Shown here one piece after another: positions 26,480 to 35,834 of a stretch of 64,000 nucleotides of DNA (within the stretch, counting starts at the first letter, position 1; each line of letters begins with the position of its first letter). The notes beneath the pieces are model-generated. The model searched no databases and was not told the DNA's origin. It saw only the letters and a list, made by a program, of their open reading frames with translations. This DNA is from Aliiglaciecola sp041538045. GTDB lineage: Bacteria > Pseudomonadota > Gammaproteobacteria > Enterobacterales > Alteromonadaceae. The stretch covers positions 310,001 to 374,000 of the forward strand of contig NZ_JBGOSE010000001.1 of NCBI RefSeq assembly GCF_041538045.1, read 5' to 3'. The position numbers and the translations under genes were made by a program.

Positions 26480-27520
26480 TTATTCCTGAACGTTTTTTCC
26501 TTTCTTATCTAAATACTCTTTTACCACATCGGTGAAGTCAGTAAACACACCATCTACTTGTAAATCTTTGAATAAAATATCTAACATGTGTTCGGATGAA
26601 TAAGACTGGGGTAAATCGTCTTTTCGAAATGTATAGGGGTGCACCAGTAAACCTGCCTGGTGAGCATTGGCCAGTAAATCCGTGGATTTGTTCTGTTGAA
26701 AATTGAATAGCTGGGGTATCCATGGGCCCACACCCTGGGCGACTTTTGCTATGGCTTTAAGACCTTGAGCCGTTTTCAAATAATCATAATCAGATTCCGA
26801 CTCCTGCCAACTGTTTTCGCCGATGAGTTGAATCAATTTTACTTTCGCCTGTAAATCATTTCTAAGACGCTGAGTTTCTGCAAAGTCAAAACACTGCAGA
26901 TAAACATGGCTGTCCATGTTATCTAAATTGTATTTACGTAGGATATTTAGGGTGATTTGACTTAAGTCTGCGCCATTGTTTTGATGCCAAAGGGGAGATT
27001 TAATTTCCACATACAGGCCCACATCTCGATTGAATTGACGGTTAAGTTGTTGAATCAGATTAATTTGTTGCTCGAACGTGACGATCTTAAATGATGACTG
27101 TCCATGATAGCGCTGTCCATGATAGCGCTCTTGATTACGAGGCTCCTGATAACGGTGGGGGAAAACTTGTTTGCCTTGTTCGGTTGTTCGCTCGTGTACA
27201 TTGAGGGTTTGTAATTCGGCCAAGGTGAAATCCATTGCATAATACCGACCATCAGGCCGGTGACGTTTAGGAAATACTTGCTCGACGTTGGTCACGGTTT
27301 CTAAATGTATATCATGGAGTACTACGGGTATTAGATCTTTGCTCAAGACTAAATCTTGTTCGATAAAATCTGCCCCTTGGGAAAACGCTAGAACAGCAGC
27401 CTCTAAGGTATGCTCAGGCAAATACCCAGACGCCCCGCGGTGAGCGATAACAATAGGTTTAGCAAACAGCTGTGTGCAAAATAGGCACAACCATAACAAC
27501 AAAGGTAGTTTGTACAACAT
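26480..27520 (-). CDS. glpQ: periplasmic glycerophosphodiester phosphodiesterase
   Basis: Hydrolyses glycerophosphodiesters to glycerol-3-phosphate. The start at ATG 27520 gives 346 residues with a signal peptide (MLYKLPLLLWLCLFCTQLFA); the frame is open upstream but without similarity. Motifs match E. coli GlpQ along the length: IAHRGASGYLPEHTLEA, EQDLVLSKD, VVLHDIHLE, DGRYYAMDFTL, YVEIKSPLWH, VYLQCFD, LVHPYTFRKDDLP and VDGVFTDF. A small in-frame duplication (RYHGQ twice, from a 15-bp direct repeat near 27105-27135) sits in a variable loop. Confidence 0.93.
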   Translation of the reverse strand: MLYKLPLLLWLCLFCTQLFAKPIVIAHRGASGYLPEHTLEAAVLAFSQGADFIEQDLVLSKDLIPVVLHDIHLETVTNVEQVFPKRHRPDGRYYAMDFTLAELQTLNVHERTTEQGKQVFPHRYQEPRNQERYHGQRYHGQSSFKIVTFEQQINLIQQLNRQFNRDVGLYVEIKSPLWHQNNGADLSQITLNILRKYNLDNMDSHVYLQCFDFAETQRLRNDLQAKVKLIQLIGENSWQESESDYDYLKTAQGLKAIAKVAQGVGPWIPQLFNFQQNKSTDLLANAHQAGLLVHPYTFRKDDLPQSYSSEHMLDILFKDLQVDGVFTDFTDVVKEYLDKKGKNVQE

Positions 27521-27616
27521 AGATCCCCACTTGTATTTAATTGGGGTATTTACCCCTAACTTGGCTAGCAATTGGGTTAACAATACCACCAACATATGAA
27601 AGTTCGGTGAATATCG

Positions 27617-28510
27617 TCATTTATCCCAGTAAGGTATTTCACCAAAATAGGCCGCAAAATAATCAATAAACACCCTTACTTTTGGAGCTAATAACCGAGA
27701 GCTGGGAAAAACCGCCCAAATATCTGTCTCTGATAGCAGCGGGTAATCGGATAAAACCGGTACTAGGGATTTGTCTTTTAAATGCTGATAAACGCTCCAT
27801 GTAGAGGCAACGGTAATGCCCAAGCCGTTTACACTAGCGTCTCTTGTTGCTTCTCCATTATCCGTAGTAAAACGACTAATCACTTTAATGGTTTGGGTTG
27901 TGTTTTTAGTTTGGAAGTTCCAGCTATCTAAACCGACTAAAGTAATGCAACTATGTTGTTGCAGTTCGTCCGGGGTAGTGGGGGCGCCATTGTTAGCGAT
28001 GTAATCGGGTGAGGCACAGACAATCCGTTTATCGGTTGCCAGTTTTTTGGCAATTAGGCTAGAGTCTTTTAAAGCCGCGTCTCTAATGGCAATGTCAAAG
28101 CCGCCTTCAACCAGATCCACTATGCTATCGGAAAGCCTTAGATCAATATCTATATCGGGATACTGTTTAAGAAAGCTGGCAAGTGCTGGTACTAAATGCA
28201 TACGGCCAAAGGAAGCCGGCGCAGTGATTCTTAATCTACCCTGCGGGGTTACTTTACCGACGCCCACTGATGCCATGGCCAATTCTACACTCATGAGTAC
28301 ATTTTCTGCGTGAGGCAAAAAGGTTCTGCCTTCTTCTGTTAACGATACTTTGCGTGTGGTTCTGTGGATCAAACGTGTTCCTAAGGTTTCCTCTAACTTA
28401 TTGATGTAGTTGCTGGAAACCGCTGGCGATAATTGAAGTTCATGCCCCGCAGCACTGATATTGTTTAACGCTGCTATGCGCACAAATAGTTTTAAATGTT
28501 CCAAATTCAT
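27617..28510 (-). CDS. LysR-family transcriptional regulator
   Basis: A 297-residue regulator: N-terminal winged helix-turn-helix (LKLFVRIAALNNISAAGHELQLSPAVSSNYINKLEETLGTRLIHRTTRKVSLTEEG) and a C-terminal substrate-binding-like domain. The sequence resembles the CrgA/DhcR-type group. ATG 28510 is chosen because the G run at 28518-28523 is 8 bp upstream; ATG 28516 is an alternative. It is divergent from the oxidoreductase gene, so that gene is its likely target. The 126-bp gap contains a direct repeat that could be its operator. Confidence 0.9.
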   Translation of the reverse strand: MNLEHLKLFVRIAALNNISAAGHELQLSPAVSSNYINKLEETLGTRLIHRTTRKVSLTEEGRTFLPHAENVLMSVELAMASVGVGKVTPQGRLRITAPASFGRMHLVPALASFLKQYPDIDIDLRLSDSIVDLVEGGFDIAIRDAALKDSSLIAKKLATDKRIVCASPDYIANNGAPTTPDELQQHSCITLVGLDSWNFQTKNTTQTIKVISRFTTDNGEATRDASVNGLGITVASTWSVYQHLKDKSLVPVLSDYPLLSETDIWAVFPSSRLLAPKVRVFIDYFAAYFGEIPYWDK

Positions 28511-28534
28511 GTTCATTCCCCCCTTCAATACCTA

Positions 28535-28586
28535 TTATTATCAATAAAATATATAAAGTCATTCAATATAATTGCTTATTATCAAT
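28535..28586. promoter_or_regulatory. 11-bp direct repeat in the LysR/oxidoreductase divergent region
   Basis: TTATTATCAAT occurs exactly at 28535-28545 and 28576-28586, 41 bp apart (about four helical turns). The arrangement between a LysR gene and its divergent neighbour suggests paired binding sites, though AT-richness lowers the significance. Confidence 0.35.
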
Positions 28587-28636
28587 TTTAATCTTGTTGA
28601 ATATACTTATTCCATCAAATCAATAAGGAGTCAAAA

Positions 28637-29623
28637 ATGAAAGCAATGATTATTAACGCCTATGGTAGCAGTGACGTATTCGAAGTAACTGAGGTTGCTA
28701 AACCCGATGTAAAACCTGGTCATGTATTGGTAAAGATCGCCGCGACTAGTGTCAATACGGTGGATACTATGCTCCGCCAAATGGGAGCGGACCTGCCCAT
28801 TGCACCACCACTTCCTGCCATTTTAGGAATGGACTTCGCCGGCACAGTAGAAGCTGTAGGTGAAGGGGTTAGTGATTACCAAGTAGGAGATGAGGTGTAT
28901 GGCTGTGCAGGTGGTTTGGCCGATTTGCCGGGTACGTTAGCGGAATATATTGTTGCAGATGCAAATTTGATAGCCCCTAAACCGAAAAATATTTCAATGA
29001 CCGAAGCAGCTGCCATTCCATTATGTGGGATCACTGCCTATGAAGGCCTTAAACGTGCAGGCGTTCAAGCTGGACAGTCTGTGTTAGTTCATGGTGGTTC
29101 AGGTGGTGTAGGGCACATAGCGTTGCAACTTGCTAACTATTTTGGGGCTAAGGTATTTTCTACTGGTGGCGGTGAACGTCAATTAAACTTAATTGAAAAA
29201 TTAGGTGCCACATCAATAAACTATAAAACCGAAGCAGTAGAGGATTACGTTGCGAAACACACTGATAACGCTGGTTTTGACGTGGTTTTTGATTCTGTAG
29301 GCGGTGAAAATATGCTGAACTCCTTTAAAGCTGCGACATTAAATGGGCAGGTTGCCACTACGGTTTCCATGGTTGAGTTGGACTTAACAGAAGCGCATTT
29401 TAAAGGTTTATCCTTGCATGTGGTATTTATGCTGATTCCTATGCTGCATAACTACAAACGGGCAGAGCATAGTCTGATACTTAAAGAGTTGACTAAAATT
29501 ATTGAAGCTGAAAAATTAATCCCAGTGTTAGACGAAAACTACTACAGCCTTGAGCAAGTTGGCTTAGCCCATGATAGGTTAACCAGTGGCAAAGGTTTAG
29601 GTAAAGTGGTTATCGAAATCTAA
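28637..29623 (+). CDS. zinc-independent quinone oxidoreductase / MDR-family dehydrogenase
   Basis: A 328-residue medium-chain dehydrogenase/reductase. The N-terminal GroES-like fold includes VLVKIAATSVNTVDTMLR and LGMDFAGTVEAVGEGV. The NADP-binding motif VHGGSGGVGHIALQLA starts near residue 150. The catalytic-zinc cysteine pattern of alcohol dehydrogenases is absent, consistent with the quinone oxidoreductase branch. Strong AAGGAG ribosome site. Probably controlled by the divergent LysR regulator; a role in quinone or reactive-carbonyl reduction is inference. Confidence 0.88.
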   Translation: MKAMIINAYGSSDVFEVTEVAKPDVKPGHVLVKIAATSVNTVDTMLRQMGADLPIAPPLPAILGMDFAGTVEAVGEGVSDYQVGDEVYGCAGGLADLPGTLAEYIVADANLIAPKPKNISMTEAAAIPLCGITAYEGLKRAGVQAGQSVLVHGGSGGVGHIALQLANYFGAKVFSTGGGERQLNLIEKLGATSINYKTEAVEDYVAKHTDNAGFDVVFDSVGGENMLNSFKAATLNGQVATTVSMVELDLTEAHFKGLSLHVVFMLIPMLHNYKRAEHSLILKELTKIIEAEKLIPVLDENYYSLEQVGLAHDRLTSGKGLGKVVIEI

Positions 29624-29639
29624 AATTAGCATTAAACTG

Positions 29640-29673
29640 AATTCAGGCTAGCATTTTTTAGCCTGAATTTTTC
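29640..29673 (+). terminator. oxidoreductase terminator
   Basis: AATTCAGGCTA (29640-29650) pairs perfectly with TAGCCTGAATT (29659-29669), followed by TTTCTG. An 11-bp stem with an 8-nt loop ends the oxidoreductase transcript. Confidence 0.85.
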
Positions 29674-29804
29674 TGTTTACTCACTCTTGTCAAAACTCTT
29701 GTGATAAGCCTTGTGATCGCCCTTGAGGGATCTAAGACCACAATGTTCGCCGCAGGCAACGCAGAGTTAATGATAAGTGAAACTAGTCCTAAGTGAGCCG
29801 AGTC

Positions 29805-30018
29805 TTAAATCGCCATACTCTGCTGTATTTCATCCTTTGCTGCTAACGCGATATCTAGGAAGGCCTTGACGGTGGCACTATTGTTATTTTGTTTGAATTG
29901 AATTTGTAGCGGAATTTGCGTGTCCACATCCTCTAATGCAATAAAGTGACAGCCTCGGCTATATAACTTACTGACGCAAAATGGAGCGATCGCCACCCCT
30001 AATCCTAGATAAGTTGAG
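29805..30018 (-). pseudogene. C-terminal fragment of a LysR-family regulator
   Basis: Minus-strand peptide STYLGLGVAIAPFCVSKLYSRGCHFIALED...FKQNNNSATVKAFLDIALAAKDEIQQS matches the last ~70 residues of LysR effector domains (the GLGVA.P turn, then a strand and the final helix). An in-frame TGA lies just upstream and no DNA-binding domain is present before the next gene, so only the tail remains. It differs from the intact LysR gene at 27.6 kb. Confidence 0.65.
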
Positions 30019-30061
30019 GATCAGGGGCGTTATTGTCATATGTTAAATTTACGCCGTGACG

Positions 30062-31462
30062 TTAAGGTTTTAATTCAACATCCGAGTCGGCGATTAAATA
30101 AATTGTGGCTGCATAGGCCGCAATGTTTTGCGCCAGTTCATCGGGATCAATTTTATCCAATGTATCATCTGGCGTATGGTGTAAATCAAAATAATCCTGA
30201 CCGTTTTGTTTTAACCGTATGGTTGGCACGCCTTTGGCTGCCATTGGAATGATATCCGGACCACCACCTTGTGCATCTGAACGGCCTCTAACAATGCCAA
30301 TAGGGGATAACAGCCTACCAATTTCATCTATTAATAACGTTGCCTCAGGATTAAGATTAGACTCCAATTGCCACACGGTTTGCGCGCCAAAGTCTGACTC
30401 TGTGGCCACCACGTGATTACTCAAATTTGCTTCATGTTTCTTAGCGTAAGCAAAGGCACCTAAAAGTCCAACTTCTTCAGCGCCGAACATGACCACACGA
30501 ATAGTCCGTTTAGGACGCTTGGGTAGTTTTGCAATCAATGCAGCAGCGGCAGTGGTAATCGCAACACCGGCACCATCGTCTACAGCGCCAGTACCTAAAT
30601 CCCAACTATCTAAGTGGCCACCAATAAGCACGATCTCTTCAGGTTTTTCACTGCCAACTAAATCAAAAACAACATTTCCGCTGCTAACTTCACCTTTCCA
30701 GTCAGAGTTTGAGTGCACTGACATGCTAAGGGGTTTATCTAAATTATGTAAACGGCGAAGGTGGTCAGCATCAGGATTAGAAATGGCAATAACCGGGATA
30801 CTAGCCCATTTGTCGCCATCTTTACTCATCATGCCTGTATGCGGGAATCGATGGGAGTCTGAGCCTACTGAACGCACGACTAAGGCATCTGCACCGCCAC
30901 GCTGTGCATGTTGCCATCCCACTCTGCGGCGTTGGTTTGCCTGTCCATAACCTGCGCCAACTTGACTCTTAACCATGATATCGCCATCAACAAAAGCGAT
31001 TTTACCCTTAAGCGCGCCTTCTTTTACCTCCATTAGTGCGTGAATATCTCTAAAATAGACTACTTCAGCATTAATATTTTGTTTTGATGGTGCAGCCCCA
31101 CCTAAGGCCGTACCGTATAGTTCTTGGTCGTAGGGAGAGGTAAGGGAGATGTGTAACGTCCCTCTATCCCAGAATGGCATAGTAAAAGGTTCAATATTCG
31201 CTTTGTCGAAACCCAAACTCTTACCAAGTTTTAAGCCCCAATCTCTGGCCCGTTTTTCTGCTTCAGAGCCCGCAAGGCGAGGACCAATTTCAGTCGTCAA
31301 TGAAGTCACTATGTCCATGCCCAGATCACTCTTTAAGGCGGTTTGTATAAGTTGTTCAACGGTTTGTTTCTGTTCAGTGCTCAAAATCGCTTCAGCGGCG
31401 AGTAATTGAACGCTAAAAAGACTCATTATTGTGCCTAGAACAAGGCGTTTACGAAGGTGCAT
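30062..31462 (-). CDS. exported M28-family aminopeptidase with PA domain
   Basis: A 466-residue peptidase. The signal peptide ends at about residue 22 (LLAA). A PA-like domain (KGKIAFVDG...GADALVVRSVGSD) is inserted before the zinc-binding catalytic domain. Ligands and catalytic residues: GGHLDSWDLGTGAVDDGAG (His and bridging Asp), FGAEEVGLLGA (Glu pair), ATESDFGA (Asp) and DLHHTPDDT (His). This resembles plasma glutamate carboxypeptidase-like M28 enzymes. Substrates are probably short peptides in the periplasm. Confidence 0.9.
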   Translation of the reverse strand: MHLRKRLVLGTIMSLFSVQLLAAEAILSTEQKQTVEQLIQTALKSDLGMDIVTSLTTEIGPRLAGSEAEKRARDWGLKLGKSLGFDKANIEPFTMPFWDRGTLHISLTSPYDQELYGTALGGAAPSKQNINAEVVYFRDIHALMEVKEGALKGKIAFVDGDIMVKSQVGAGYGQANQRRRVGWQHAQRGGADALVVRSVGSDSHRFPHTGMMSKDGDKWASIPVIAISNPDADHLRRLHNLDKPLSMSVHSNSDWKGEVSSGNVVFDLVGSEKPEEIVLIGGHLDSWDLGTGAVDDGAGVAITTAAAALIAKLPKRPKRTIRVVMFGAEEVGLLGAFAYAKKHEANLSNHVVATESDFGAQTVWQLESNLNPEATLLIDEIGRLLSPIGIVRGRSDAQGGGPDIIPMAAKGVPTIRLKQNGQDYFDLHHTPDDTLDKIDPDELAQNIAAYAATIYLIADSDVELKP

Positions 31463-31961
31463 GGTTTCTCCATTTATTATAGGTATTCAGGCCGGTTAAG
31501 GTATTCGTAATAGTTTGGTGAGCGTTTAGGGTTAAATGCAACCGGAAAATAGTAATTCTCCGGTTATCATAACTAAAACACTATCTGAATTCGATATGCT
31601 AGGTAAAATTTCCTCGGCTAACCTATCGATAATGTGCAACTTTATATTGCCATTAGTGTTATTTTTAAGGTCAAAGGGATACGAGCCATTTTTGCCGCTC
31701 TTGCCCTTTTTTCCTGTCATTGCCGATATTGTCTTCACCTCGGCAATAATTTGCCTAATTGATTTTAACCATTTCATTGAAAGATAACCTAAGGAATAAC
31801 TCGCAGCGCCTGAACCTATTGGGACAGCCTTTATTCGTTAACTTAGGTCAATCCAAACCCAAAATAGTGCCTAATGGCATAGTCATTGCTGCTCAAACTT
31901 ATCAAGCTAAACAAGCCGACAATAAGTGCTGATTAGCGCTAAATTGACTAATGGGAATATG
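31463..31961. other. 499-bp region without a supported gene
   Basis: Two fully overlapping antisense frames (31536-31787 plus, 83 codons; 31532-31777 minus, 81 codons) have no ribosome site or known motif. A third frame, TTG 31759 to TGA 31932 (57 codons, ending NGIVIAAQTYQAKQADNKC), could be the tail of a degraded gene. None is called. Confidence 0.3.
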
Positions 31962-32423
31962 ATGGAAATAAGTAACAATAGTCAGCTGAGTTCTATCTAT
32001 CAAAGCAGTAAAAACCAAGGTGTAGATACTACTCATTCGAATCTGCTATCTAACATTGACCAATTTAACAATGACAGCCATGCAGATAAGGTCACTCTGA
32101 GTCAGGCCGGCCTTGATGCAGAAACAAAATTACAAGAAATCGCTAGTCAGTATGATCCGACTAATATGTCATATAGCGAATTAACCCGTATGTCGTCAGA
32201 GTTACAACTAAATGGGTTAATCACGCCACAACAGGGATTAGCAATGAGAGCGCCTCCAAGTCGAGACTTTGATGCCGATGAAAAATATGACGTATTAGCC
32301 TTGGCCAGAAAGTCGGTGGAGTTTAATCAGTCTATTGGCACTGCACAAAACACTGATGCAAAACTAAGAGCCAATGTCCTGAATGTATTAGAACGCTTAC
32401 AAAGTTTAAAATATCGAGGTTAA
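31962..32423 (+). CDS. unrecognised Ser/Asn/Gln-rich protein, first of a coupled pair
   Basis: A 153-residue soluble protein with no signal peptide or membrane segment. The first ~45 residues are low-complexity polar (SNNSQLSSIYQSS), followed by HADKVTLSQAGLDAETKL, a pattern that recalls flagellum-associated small proteins such as FlgM only superficially. The rest is helical (YSELTRMSSELQLNGLITPQQGLAM, LRANVLNVLERLQSL). The start is placed at ATG 31962; the frame is open to GTG 31926. One base separates its stop from the next start, so the two are likely translated together. Function unknown. Confidence 0.75.
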   Translation: MEISNNSQLSSIYQSSKNQGVDTTHSNLLSNIDQFNNDSHADKVTLSQAGLDAETKLQEIASQYDPTNMSYSELTRMSSELQLNGLITPQQGLAMRAPPSRDFDADEKYDVLALARKSVEFNQSIGTAQNTDAKLRANVLNVLERLQSLKYRG

Positions 32424-32424
32424 A

Positions 32425-33096
32425 ATGGACGTCACCAATCGTATTTCTCAAGAATATTCACAAAATTTACTGCAACCCAATCAATCGAAAGGAAACAATG
32501 GCTTTTCGGAGTTATTAGCCGCTTATCAACAAAATAATCAGGTTCAAAAAGTAGAAGAGCCCGCTACAAGTGCGGTTTTCAGCATGAATACTTCCCAAGG
32601 TGACCAACAGGAAATCAATCTAGATGAGTATCTCACGCCTGGAGCGCAACCTGATTCAGTGAATTTAAAGGACATACCTTTATTACTGCCAACAGCGCAC
32701 AATATTGATACCTTAACCAAATACTCGCAAAACGAGTTTAAAGCATTGTTAGCACAATATGGCATACCCTCACCACCGGCAAGCATAGAGTTCAACACTC
32801 AGGGGCAGTTAGTTTTACCGGCAGATTATGCATATTCGGCACAGTTGACACAGGCATTAACAGAGAACCCCAAAGTTGAAAATGCATTGCGCACAACAGC
32901 CGCTATTGCCAGTCACTATGCCGGTATTATGGAAGGACAGCCTTTTCGCGACGAAATGTCGACAGCCAGAAATCAAGCTGATAGAGATAGAATAGTAGAG
33001 AAATATAGCTATTTATTCGACGATAATCGCCCCGCTATACAGATTGTTTTGAGCTTTTTAGACGATGGCAGTATGTTGTTAGCTGAAAAATCCTAG
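32425..33096 (+). CDS. unrecognised protein, second of a coupled pair
   Basis: A 223-residue soluble protein starting one base after the upstream stop (TAAAATG). Its N-terminus (ISQEYSQNLLQPNQSKGNNGFSELLAAYQQ) is disordered and polar like its partner, suggesting a related origin or shared secretion/assembly route. The C-terminal half (SQNEFKALLAQYGIPSPPASIEFNTQGQLVLPADYAY...KVENALRTTAAIASHY) looks folded. No membrane segments and no catalytic motif seen. I do not recognise the family. Confidence 0.75.
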   Translation: MDVTNRISQEYSQNLLQPNQSKGNNGFSELLAAYQQNNQVQKVEEPATSAVFSMNTSQGDQQEINLDEYLTPGAQPDSVNLKDIPLLLPTAHNIDTLTKYSQNEFKALLAQYGIPSPPASIEFNTQGQLVLPADYAYSAQLTQALTENPKVENALRTTAAIASHYAGIMEGQPFRDEMSTARNQADRDRIVEKYSYLFDDNRPAIQIVLSFLDDGSMLLAEKS

Positions 33097-33169
33097 GCGA
33101 TGATGCTTTATGGACTGTTGCCGGAAAGAGGTAATTAAATCTCCGCAATACCTACTCAAATAATTCATT

Positions 33170-34189
33170 TTATTGGCTTCGTAAGATACTCATAATTCGG
33201 TCATAAATAATGCCTGTAAGTATCACTCTGTCTTCACCGGTTGTGTTGGTGAATTGAATGACAACGGTATCAATATCCGGGTGATATCGGGCAATACTTG
33301 AATAGCCGAGTACCCAGCCGGTATGATTATACTCATACATGGACGCATATATTTTGCTTTCTGTTGGCGTAAATAAACTGCCGTCATTTAGCGCCCTTAA
33401 AAAAATACCCACATCTTGGGCGCTGGCAACGTAACCTTGATCGAGGTGTTTAAAGTCTTGATCATAACCAACGTAATATCCGCTCATCAGCTGCTCACTA
33501 TCTACCTCGTTGATGGAGAAAAACGTGGAATGTAAGTTCAATGGCAAAAGGATCTCATTCTTTATGTAGCGTGAGTAATGGTAACCTAAGGCTTTTGTCA
33601 TTATGTTTTCAAGCAACAAATAGTTAGTATTGGAGTATGCGTAATCGGTTCCAGGTTCGAAATCAGCGGGTTTGTCTAATACTAAACTGAATACATCAAG
33701 GGAGTTTGAAGCCCAATCAAACCCATCTTGATCGGTAAAGTTAGGGATCCCACTGCGATGTTCAACCAGCATACGCAGAGTAATTTGATCAGCATACTCA
33801 ATACGTTCGGCCAAGTGGGGTAAATAGTCAGCAACGCTCTTATCTAATTCAAGCTGCTTGGATGCTGCTAATTTGGCAACTGCCGCCGCTTCATATAATT
33901 TAGCAATACTGGCAATTTTAAAAAGCCCATTGCCATAGGCCGGTATTTTTTCTTGTCTATTATGCCAACCACTTACATACAATTGGGCAGGGTTCTTTGC
34001 CTTTTGCACATACACTATGATCCCGTCGATTCCCTGGGTAGTCGCCTCGTTAACTTGTTCATCAATGGTGCGGGGTACTGGGGTTAAATAATACAGTGCA
34101 TATTCCCAAGGAGCGAACAAATAGATACTGGTGGTGGTAAGGGAAAACCCGAGCAATACTTTAAGAGTAATCTTTTGCCACTTTTTCAT
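33170..34189 (-). CDS. serine beta-lactamase-like hydrolase (class C/penicillin-binding family)
   Basis: A 339-residue protein with an N-terminal membrane anchor (residues 8-26, VLLGFSLTTTSIYLFAPW). The active-site SxxK is SIAK in LFKIASIAKLYEAAAVAKL; the second motif YxN is YSNTNYLLLE. The third K/H-S/T-G motif is replaced by HTGWVLGYS. These features fit the S12 peptidase/esterase group rather than a true antibiotic-degrading beta-lactamase. It is probably a periplasmic enzyme; the substrate cannot be predicted. Confidence 0.87.
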   Translation of the reverse strand: MKKWQKITLKVLLGFSLTTTSIYLFAPWEYALYYLTPVPRTIDEQVNEATTQGIDGIIVYVQKAKNPAQLYVSGWHNRQEKIPAYGNGLFKIASIAKLYEAAAVAKLAASKQLELDKSVADYLPHLAERIEYADQITLRMLVEHRSGIPNFTDQDGFDWASNSLDVFSLVLDKPADFEPGTDYAYSNTNYLLLENIMTKALGYHYSRYIKNEILLPLNLHSTFFSINEVDSEQLMSGYYVGYDQDFKHLDQGYVASAQDVGIFLRALNDGSLFTPTESKIYASMYEYNHTGWVLGYSSIARYHPDIDTVVIQFTNTTGEDRVILTGIIYDRIMSILRSQ

Positions 34190-34593
34190 AAGCGTTCCTT
34201 GTTTGAACTAGGGCTGGACTAGTAAAACCTACCGTTTGTGCAATATGCTTCTAATGTATAGCTGACTTTGGGTTCAAATTAAAGCCTTTAAAAACCAACA
34301 TAATGGCAAAAGTAGTGCAAATAGAGCATTAGGAATAACAGTAAGCCACGGCTATCTAAATCGCAAAAATATTTATTGTCACTTTCAACAATAGAATCCC
34401 CCAAAAAAAGCCTAAAGGTGATAATAATCTCAGTACTAAACTCGGTCCAATTTTATTTTTGTAAAGGTTTACGGAGGGGGGGATAAACAGACGGGAAACG
34501 CCAAACTAAAAAATTTGAGATTTCCCTTAAGTCTAGTGTGAGTAGACTAATATATTCACCATTTGTGCAACCCAAATTAGGTTAAAAAAGTAG
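34190..34593. other. 404-bp intergenic region
   Basis: Between the S12 hydrolase and the DUF1624-type gene. No open frame, hairpin terminator or repeat of note was recognised. Confidence 0.4.
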
Positions 34594-35742
34594 TTACAAA
34601 TATTTTACCCAAGCCTGTTGGCTGTTTTTCTTGAAATTGGAAAACGTTTTGGTTGGTAAATACAGAGCTAAACTAAGTAACAAAGAAATTAACCAAACTT
34701 GCCACACACTATCAACGCCAAAGTAGTGGCCTTTGTTTGTACCAAATATACTTTCTAATATTAAATAAAGTGCTAGCAAAACATATAAATGCAGTAGGTA
34801 GAAAAACATGGGGGCTGAGCCATAATGGCGTAAAAAGTCTAATTTATCTGAGGTTATCGTTTCTAATTGGGCTAAAACAATGAAAGCGACTCCCAATGTT
34901 AATAAAAGAAAATCTAACGAAGGAGGATATTTAGTAAAATTAATAAAGGACTCTAAGGTTAATAACCAAGAATCAAATACGGCCCAAGGGACGGGTTCAC
35001 CATACACATTGATCATTCGGATGATGAATAGAGTTAGTAAACTAAAAGTACCTAATTTTAATAGGCTTTGTATTCTATGAGTTGCACTTACTTTGGCTGA
35101 AAATAGGGGAGCAATAAAGTAACCCAAACAAATCACGCCTATCCAAGGCAAAGTTGGGTAGGATACTTTTACTTTAAAGGCGTCACCGACATACAAGTAG
35201 CCGCGATCATGCAAAATCGTCCAAATAGAATAACCTAGCTCACCAGATGTAAAATTAATAGCGTCTAAGGCATTGTGCCCAAATATAATGCTGACACCGA
35301 GTAAACCGATGAGCCAGTGGGGAAGCAATGTCAGAAACGCAAGAGCGATCATACACAAGCCAATTGCCCACATTACCTGCAAATACAAGGCATCATAGCT
35401 TCCAAACCAGGAAAAATTAACCAAAGTCACTTCAAGCAAAATAATGAACAATCCACGTTTCAACAGAAATGTCTTCACATCTCTTTGGGGTTTATTTATT
35501 GGATTAGCGTATAACCAAGCACTTAATCCCGTTAAGAATATAAAAACGGGAGCACAAAAATGCGCCATAAAGCGAGTAAAAAACAACGTTGAACTGGTTT
35601 CATCCACCACCATAGGATCCGTTACTTGGTGGTGCAGAAAAACCCGTTCTCTTACATGATCTACTAGCATCAGCAGTATGACGATACCTCGCAATATATC
35701 GATTGAGGGAACACGTTTTTTGATATGTGGTAAATGATTCAT
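34594..35742 (-). CDS. DUF1624/HGSNAT-type multi-pass membrane protein
   Basis: A 382-residue integral membrane protein with about ten hydrophobic segments. The start RVPSIDILRGIVILLMLVDHVRE is diagnostic for the DUF1624 (heparan-alpha-glucosaminide N-acetyltransferase-like) family, with the conserved RG...DH motif in the first membrane helix; APVFIFLTGLSAWLY and FFYLLHLYVL are also typical. Family members may transfer acyl groups across the membrane, but this one's substrate is unknown. It is downstream of the TonB receptor on the same strand, separated by a terminator. Confidence 0.85.
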   Translation of the reverse strand: MNHLPHIKKRVPSIDILRGIVILLMLVDHVRERVFLHHQVTDPMVVDETSSTLFFTRFMAHFCAPVFIFLTGLSAWLYANPINKPQRDVKTFLLKRGLFIILLEVTLVNFSWFGSYDALYLQVMWAIGLCMIALAFLTLLPHWLIGLLGVSIIFGHNALDAINFTSGELGYSIWTILHDRGYLYVGDAFKVKVSYPTLPWIGVICLGYFIAPLFSAKVSATHRIQSLLKLGTFSLLTLFIIRMINVYGEPVPWAVFDSWLLTLESFINFTKYPPSLDFLLLTLGVAFIVLAQLETITSDKLDFLRHYGSAPMFFYLLHLYVLLALYLILESIFGTNKGHYFGVDSVWQVWLISLLLSLALYLPTKTFSNFKKNSQQAWVKYL

Positions 35743-35767
35743 GATTAACTATTAATAGGTGTAAATT

Positions 35768-35793
35768 AAAAAAGCCTGAGCTAAATAGCCCAG
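35768..35793 (-). terminator. TonB-receptor terminator
   Basis: On the minus strand CTGGGCT pairs with AGCTCAG (one G-U) around ATTT, followed by GCTTTTTT, about 40 bp after the receptor stop. Confidence 0.7.
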
Positions 35794-35834
35794 ACTGAAA
35801 TACGCTCTTAACTGAGCTAGCTTAACGCTGAGAA

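Noticed and set aside
31532..31787. Two mutually antisense 81-83 codon frames
   Set aside because: Neither has a ribosome site or motif; at most one could be real and nothing favours it.
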